A stretch of DNA of 64,000 nt. Source: Nakazawaea peltata. Lineage: Eukaryota > Ascomycota > Pichiomycetes > Alaninales > Pachysolenaceae. Below are positions 58,580 through 64,000 of this stretch, in pieces. The stretch covers positions 1,123,249 through 1,187,248 of the forward strand of contig BCGQ01000004.1 of NCBI GenBank assembly GCA_001599355.1, read 5' to 3'. The notes under the pieces are model-generated. The model was not told the DNA's origin. It did not search any database and was given only the letters and a program-made list of their open reading frames with translations. Position 1 is the stretch's first letter. Each line of letters begins with the position of its first letter. A program made the translations under genes and the position numbers.

Positions 58580-61500
58580 GCCGTTGTCGTCTCTTAGTCC
58601 AATTAAAGCAAATTAAGAAAATACCACAAACGTCTCTGCAAAGAGAAAAAACTGATTCTACCGAAGTTTCTCGCTTGTCTGCCTTTTTCTTTGTCTCCTT
58701 GAATTGTAACCAATTGATATTTTGAAGTCAATTGGTCCAGCAAAATTGACTTGTTAATCAAACCCTTCGTTTTCTAAATCTCTGAAATCTTTCTTCAGAT
58801 TAAAATAATAATAAAATTAATAGGACAACAGAGGAGAGAAAAGTAAAATGTGGACATAAAAAGGACAAAATGCTCGATTCGCTCGTTAAGCACAGAGAAC
58901 AAAGAACAATGCACAGTGAGAAAGCAAAAAAAAAGCAAAAATCACTTTTGTAAAGCCTTTGAACCTGATTTCTAGCCGTAAAAAATTGGCTATGTGTAAT
59001 AATTCGAAAGGGCTGGATCTGCGACGCTTGGTGTGCCGATAACCAACTTGGCTGCTAGGGGAAATAATATTGGTGCAAAACAAAGGATTCAAGAATATCC
59101 AAAGTTTATATAGGTTAAACTACGAAAACAAGTTAAGTTCGTTACATCCGCGGGACCTTATCGTTTTATAGATATATCTTTAAAACGCCCGAGATGAAGC
59201 CGTTGTGTAGTTCAATGTAGGTCACAATGAAATTTTAGCAGTGCTGTAGGATTAATCTGTGTGTGAAATAATGGAATTTGCCTCGAAAGAAAAAAAGAAA
59301 TTTGGAAATTCGCTATAGAAGCTTGCTCCTGTGGTCTTTTCCCAGAGCCTAAGGAAGCACAAAGGCAGGATTCTTTGTATCGAAATTTCATACACGCAGG
59401 AAAGAATTTGATTCCTGCTTCTCTGCCCTTTTAGAGAGAAAAAAAGACCCGTGATCCTTGCCTTATGCGGGAAAGGGCAAATCTTATGTAATAAAATACC
59501 ACAAAAATAGGCCCTCGTTAAAAATAAAGATTATTCCCGGCTAATGATCATTTATTAGCGAGAAATCAATAGTGGGGTTTACATAAAGATACACCATCTT
59601 GTATTGAAAAAGACGTAATAATCTTCTACATCTATTTAGGCAACATGTTAGAAGTAGTTTACAATGTGCTTATTAGTGAGGTCAACACCACTGCTCCATC
59701 ATCGACCGAAGGCTTGTCTACAATGTATGTCAAAGGTATGATTTCTTCGTACTGATGCCATTTTTTGAGTAGGTTGCTCGTGGTTATTCAATTTAATCTA
59801 GCCTTGAAATTCTATGTAAGACGTATAGAAAACTCTAACCTTTATACATTCGGTCTGCTCTATGCATTGGCTAAAGTTTACTCTAACAGAGCAAAATTTC
59901 AGCTTTGATACAAATAGATCATTATATATTTTGCCTTTGGTTTCTTTTTCTTACTGTGTGTTTTTCTGTTTGTGCGTGCAAGCAAATTCCGCTATTGTTA
60001 CGAATTACTGATTTAGTGACAACTCCCAATCGCTCTGAACCTCCAAAAGGAAATTTCATATGCAAGGTGAAGAAATTTTAGAAGTTATAAAAATATTCAA
60101 GCGACTCCAAGCGAGAAATCGGTACATAGATTAAAATCCAGCATAAATCACAACATAACCTCAGACATGTATGTACCTTCACCGTATGTTACATGGTTGG
60201 TGGATTTAGCTTCCGCCTGAAGCTCTCTTGAAAGGCGAGTTACTCAGTCACAGGTTGAGGTATCTCTACCTTTTTCTCTAAGTTTGTTCGATGAGGAAAG
60301 AAAAGTAGCCATTACAGTAAAGCGCATTGTAGCTGTTATATTATCTGTTTCTTTTTGTCCCTCTGGCATACAGCTTCGCCAAAAACAGGAAAGGGTCATC
60401 TGCCTTTTTTGAACAAAAAAGATTAAGGACTGATTGATTCATGGAAGCGCCCTGATTCAGGGGTAAGTAATCTAATACCGCAACTGGAGGGGGTAGTTGG
60501 ACGTGCCGCCCATAATATGAAATTCTTTGAATAAGATCTGTTTGCCTCATAAGTAAGTACGAGGTGTACAAAATGCACAGTGCTGCACACGTCCTCTAAA
60601 AACTACGAGAATAGGAAAGAAATTCTACAGCTGCAACACTCTGTGACCAAGAGGAGTCTATGCACAACCGTAAAGTACATAGAACAAATGCGTCACATAA
60701 AGTTCAAGTGAAACAAAAGGGCATGTTCTTAATTGATATCTGAGCAAAGGATCGGCCTTACTCTGTTTCAAACTGCAAAGATGACCTAAGAGTATCTTTA
60801 ATTTAAAACTTCTATTTAATATCTTTGTGTAAGCTCGATGATTTCATACGCTTGCGCTGTGAAATTAAACTTTCTCGGCTGCCCCCTTTTGATCTTCGCC
60901 AATTTAAAGTTCGCACACAGCAAAAAAATTTTCACAGGAGAGGAGTTTAAACCTTCTCTCTCAGATGCAGAAGAGATTACGCATGTTTCTGCGCGCAGCT
61001 TAACAAAAAAATATATTCGGTGCCCCTTCAGGTCCAAGTATACACGATTTCGGCTTAACTGAGGAATGAAAAGAACAATAATCTTGCACATGGAAAGAAC
61101 AATTCTAAAAGCTGAGAACTACAGAAGAATGTACTGGAACACCAGCATGAAATCTGCATCAGCGACTCTTAAGCATTAAAATGCAAATTACGATCTAATT
61201 GCAATGTAATCAGAGTCAAAAATTCTTCTCGGCCCATTTTACCCCAGACATTCTATTTGTTCACAAAGGATCCTAAAAACTTGGTCTTCTAACACTAAAT
61301 TCTGCAGTTAAAACTACTATCTTCGTAAACTGAGACATTCAGCCGTCTCACATCCCGGCAACGACTATTTCTGTTGCCCCTTATTTATGCCCTTCTTTGT
61401 TGTTATTGTACTTTTTTGACCGGTCTCCACGGTAGATCCCGTGGTTAATTTTGAATAATGTGTAGACCCGCGGTGCGGTAACGGTTCTCCTAAAATTCTT

Positions 61501-61965
61501 CTTCGCCGCAGGGGGTTGGCCTAGTTAGGCCTCTATTGTAATTTTTAATAGATTGCTCTGTTTGTACATTTAGTCTATAAGCTTCTAGATGAAGAAGGGG
61601 AAGGATTTGGAAGTCTTGAAACTGCTTCCTGAACCTGTTTGTGTGTCAAGTATTCCACAAATATCTAAAAATATCATCCTCCTAAATCTCCCTAATTTAT
61701 TTAGACACTGAATATATCTCATATATCACATTACTTTCGCTACCAGATCATCTCGATACCCAGAAAAAATTCTTTTAGTTCAATACACTATAATTATCGC
61801 AGCCCCAATATGCCCTAATTTGGTCTGGACCAGATGCCTACATACAAAATTTTTTTTGGCACTGAAGGTTTTTTAGAAGAATTATCAAAGCGCTTAAAGA
61901 CAGTAACAAAGACCATCAAACCGGCTTCTGAAAGTCGGTCCTAGATTATTTGTGAACAGAGTAGT
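58580..61965. other. Long gene-poor region (3.4 kb)
   Basis: Largest gap in the window, between divergent paralogue D and the Gfd2-like gene. AT-rich, with no tRNA, LTR, tandem array or long frame. Two overlapping frames of 75-91 codons at 60816-61091 lack any family trait. A possible small two-exon frame at 59645-59908 (66-nt intron 59736-59801 without a consensus branch point) gives 65 residues, including KFYVRRIENSNLYTFGLLYALAKVY, faintly like the start of a Pcl-type cyclin box; I do not call it a gene. Alternatives are a large regulatory region, remnants of lost genes or a centromere-type region. Confidence 0.45.
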
Positions 61966-62985
61966 ATGGGGAACGAAGATTTGTTACATACGCTCTATGA
62001 AGGGGCTCAATACCGCCATGGTTTACCGGTCATGACGTCCATCGATCTGACGATGAGCGATTGCAGGCTGCTCCTTGTGAAGGAATATTTCGAACAGTTG
62101 GAGAAGAACCTGAGTAAACATCCATATTTGCTGAACAAGGATTCTTTGAATAGGTTACGTCAGAGTGTTGAGCTTGTGTTTTCAAGGGATATCATTTTAT
62201 TCTGTTTCGATATAGAACTGTATGAGTTCCAGAACTCTAAAGTAACAGAAATAGGTATCAGCGTTTATGACCCATGTTTACAACAAACGTCGGTCATTCC
62301 GATTTTGAAAAATATTCATATCATTATCAAGGAACATGTCAATTTGCGGAATGGGCGCTATGTCCCGGACAATAAAGATAACTTCGTGGCAGGCCAGAGT
62401 CTCTTGATGTCACTTTCGGAACTGACCGAGTTCATTCAATTGTTGCTTAATTTCCATGGTAATTATCTCACGTCTAAGAATAACAAGAAATTCGGTCTTG
62501 TGGGTCATGGATTATATGGAGATGTTGCCTGGTTAACACAGCTAGGTATTCAGTTCCCCGTTGGTGCCGTACATATCGATACCCAATCCATTTGGGGATT
62601 TACCCATGGGAACAAAGGAAACTCATTAGTGCGGATGTTAGGAGCTCTTGACATTCCTCATGCTCATCTACATAATGGAGGTAACGACGCATATTATACC
62701 ATGTTACTTTGCTTAAAATTATGTGATCCAAACTCACGTTTGTTTTATAGATTAGATGATCCAGAATCCAGACAGCGCTTAGAAGAAAAAGATCTGAAAC
62801 TCAAAGAAGAGAAACTGCTCTACGAAAAGAATTTAAACGAAGGTCAAAATCGTTACAACAATAATAACTCCCGTGGGGGTCGTGGAGGTGGAAGAGGAGG
62901 AGGAAGATCTCGTGGTAGAGGAAAACTGCAAACTCCTCCTCTTCTGGCCAATTTCTCGGTCGCCCTGCTGCATTTTTTTAACTGA
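61966..62985 (+). CDS. Gfd2/YDR514C-type DEDDh nuclease-fold protein with RGG tail
   Basis: 339 residues. Family of S. cerevisiae Gfd2 and YDR514C (the first found as a multicopy partner of the mRNA-export helicase Dbp5). The RNase H-like exonuclease fold has its motifs in place: FDIE (Asp82, Glu84), GHGLYGDV (His181, Asp186) and HNGGNDAYY (His236, Asp241), so metal-dependent 3'-5' exonuclease activity is possible but unproven. Residues about 262-290 form a charged helix. The C-terminus is an RGG tract (about 300-318), as in RNA-binding proteins, ending in a hydrophobic stretch. Sits alone between two GCR1-family loci. Confidence 0.85.
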   Translation: MGNEDLLHTLYEGAQYRHGLPVMTSIDLTMSDCRLLLVKEYFEQLEKNLSKHPYLLNKDSLNRLRQSVELVFSRDIILFCFDIELYEFQNSKVTEIGISVYDPCLQQTSVIPILKNIHIIIKEHVNLRNGRYVPDNKDNFVAGQSLLMSLSELTEFIQLLLNFHGNYLTSKNNKKFGLVGHGLYGDVAWLTQLGIQFPVGAVHIDTQSIWGFTHGNKGNSLVRMLGALDIPHAHLHNGGNDAYYTMLLCLKLCDPNSRLFYRLDDPESRQRLEEKDLKLKEEKLLYEKNLNEGQNRYNNNNSRGGRGGGRGGGRSRGRGKLQTPPLLANFSVALLHFFN

Positions 62986-63300
62986 TAACATGCACCCCAT
63001 GGTTTTCGGTTCTGCTATTTAATAAATTCATTTTGTGTCATTAATCTTAGCTATGTAGTGGTAGATTTTTCTAACTCGTTCCGAAGTGTTTTCCCGAAGT
63101 GCTCCCCCCTTTCCGCGTCTACCATCCGCGTCTCCTCCATTTTTCATAGGTGAAGAAGAGCAAATATGAGCAAATAACGAAAAAGTAAATCTTAACTAAC
63201 TGTGGAAGCGCTTGGTCGAGAGATCGAGGAAGTCAGATTGGGGGCCCGGTAGATGTACTTGAGAGGAGAGAGGAAAAGGATCTGATTGGGGAAGATTAAT
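62986..63300. other. Intergenic region before the last gene
   Basis: 315 bp: terminator-like AT sequence, then the promoter of the partial gene. Nothing else seen. Confidence 0.5.
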
Positions 63301-64000
63301 ATGTCTACGGAGACAAGAACTACGACGCGGTCCAAGAGATTGAATGAGCTGCTGCTGCTGGCCCTGCTGGCTCTGCTGGCCCTGCAACAACAGACCGACT
63401 CTCTGGAATCGGACAAGCTCCATGAGGTGGAGAAGGTGATACTAGAGAATAAATTACAGAACGAGATGTTGCAGCGAGAGATCAGTCATATGGATCAACA
63501 GATATCATCAGTGGGGGAGACTTCCCTGATAATGAGACAAGAATATGAACAATCCATAGTGGAGATCCAGAACACAAAATTGGAGAACAAACAGTTGATG
63601 AATGAGGTCTACAAATTGGATCAGTTTATTACTGGATCTGTACAGACGTTGAACATGCGATTGGACGAGATGTTGGCCGATGCCAGAAATCTGAATGTGG
63701 ATAATATAGGTCAAAATGTGCAATTGGTGTTAGACCATTTCATTCAAACTAAGTTTGGAGCCGAGTTAGCGCCGGAAACCGAATCTGGTGACGAAGAGGA
63801 CGAGATGGACGAAGATGAAAGTGAAGAAGAAATTGAACAAGAAGATGAAGATCAATCAGAAGAGGAAGAGGAGAATGAAGTGTCAGCTCCGGAGACTCCT
63901 CAACAAAATGGACATCATAATAATTCTGGTGGTGGATATCACCGTGGTTTCCAACCGGAAATAAATCAAGAAGAGATCCAAGGCTTATTGCAAAAATATG
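63301..64000 (+). CDS. Probable fifth GCR1-family-type coiled-coil protein (runs off window end)
   Basis: 233 codons are visible from the ATG at 63301 and the frame is still open at 64000. A basic N-terminus (TRTTTRSKRLNE) is followed by 12 codons of CTG, GCC and GCT (63349-63384), then QQQ. Next comes a long coiled coil including SIVEIQNTKLENKQLMNEVYKL and LNMRLDEMLADARN, then a strongly acidic Glu/Asp block and a Gly/His/Asn linker. Coiled coil plus acid block is the layout of paralogues A and C, whose DNA-binding domain is C-terminal and would lie outside the window here. Membership is therefore inferred. Read with CTG as Ala the 12-codon tract is polyalanine. Confidence 0.6.
   Translation, partial: MSTETRTTTRSKRLNELLLLALLALLALQQQTDSLESDKLHEVEKVILENKLQNEMLQREISHMDQQISSVGETSLIMRQEYEQSIVEIQNTKLENKQLMNEVYKLDQFITGSVQTLNMRLDEMLADARNLNVDNIGQNVQLVLDHFIQTKFGAELAPETESGDEEDEMDEDESEEEIEQEDEDQSEEEEENEVSAPETPQQNGHHNNSGGGYHRGFQPEINQEEIQGLLQKY
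63349..63384 (+). repeat. Twelve-codon mixed CTG/GCN tract (polyalanine under table 26)
   Basis: Nine CTG and three GCC/GCT codons alternate without another residue. Under the standard code it would be Leu with scattered Ala at the N-terminus of a coiled-coil regulator; under the CUG-Ala code it is pure Ala followed by Gln, a common transcription-factor homopolymer. Confidence 0.85.

Noticed and set aside
60816-61091. Overlapping 75- and 91-codon frames in the long gap
   Set aside because: They overlap on opposite strands, have random-looking composition and no motif.

Overview
This window is nuclear DNA of an ascomycete budding yeast (Saccharomycotina). Genes are dense and mostly intronless. 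The two introns I can support are short and have the yeast signals (GTGAGT or GTATGT, TACTAAC, TAG). About 29 protein genes are readable, most with a clear Saccharomyces cerevisiae counterpart. Four neighbour groups match S. cerevisiae gene order: TAD1 with the YGL242C ankyrin gene, GPN2-RBL2-RPN8, MND2-YVH1, and SUA5 near PMR1.

The strongest signal is in the code. CTG codons repeatedly fall where a protein family has a fixed alanine: the GESYAGQY serine motif of Kex1, STAGTEASGTSNMK of glycogen phosphorylase (twice), PCGDASM of Tad1, PEAKCFYGFQ of Rnr2, HSAN of old yellow enzyme, and MSLYALLR, ILDAA and GNIVTASP of xanthine dehydrogenase, plus others. CTG also mixes with GCN codons inside one homopolymer. 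This points to the CUG-Ala nuclear code (translation table 26) known from Pachysolen, Nakazawaea and Peterozyma. Composition by eye is only moderately AT-rich, which may favour Nakazawaea or Peterozyma over the very AT-rich Pachysolen tannophilus. Every protein here should be translated with CTG as Ala.

Layout. 1-30 kb: core genes. These are ARG5,6 (cut by the window start), FIS1 with an in-frame intron, a Met28/Cys3-type bZIP, KEX1, GPH1, an ankyrin gene, TAD1, MET7, RNR2, a YPL150W-like kinase, an unknown protein, BUD27/URI1, GPN2, RBL2, RPN8, COX10, MND2/APC15 and YVH1. 30-39 kb: a redox group of old yellow enzyme, a molybdenum xanthine dehydrogenase (rare in budding yeasts), a peroxisomal catalase and a 39-residue metallothionein. 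The dehydrogenase and catalase promoters share a CGG-N7-CCG motif. 39-52 kb: a small Ser/Ala-rich protein, BMT6, a possible structured RNA, SEC4 with an intron, SUA5, and the P-type ATPase genes SPF1 (ER) and PMR1 (Golgi) end to end.

52-64 kb: a tandem cluster of four GCR1_C-domain transcription-factor paralogues. They fall into two alternating subtypes, as if a two-gene unit had been duplicated. A 3.4-kb gene-poor gap follows, then a Gfd2/YDR514C-type DEDDh nuclease-fold gene, and finally the start of a probable fifth family member that runs off the window.
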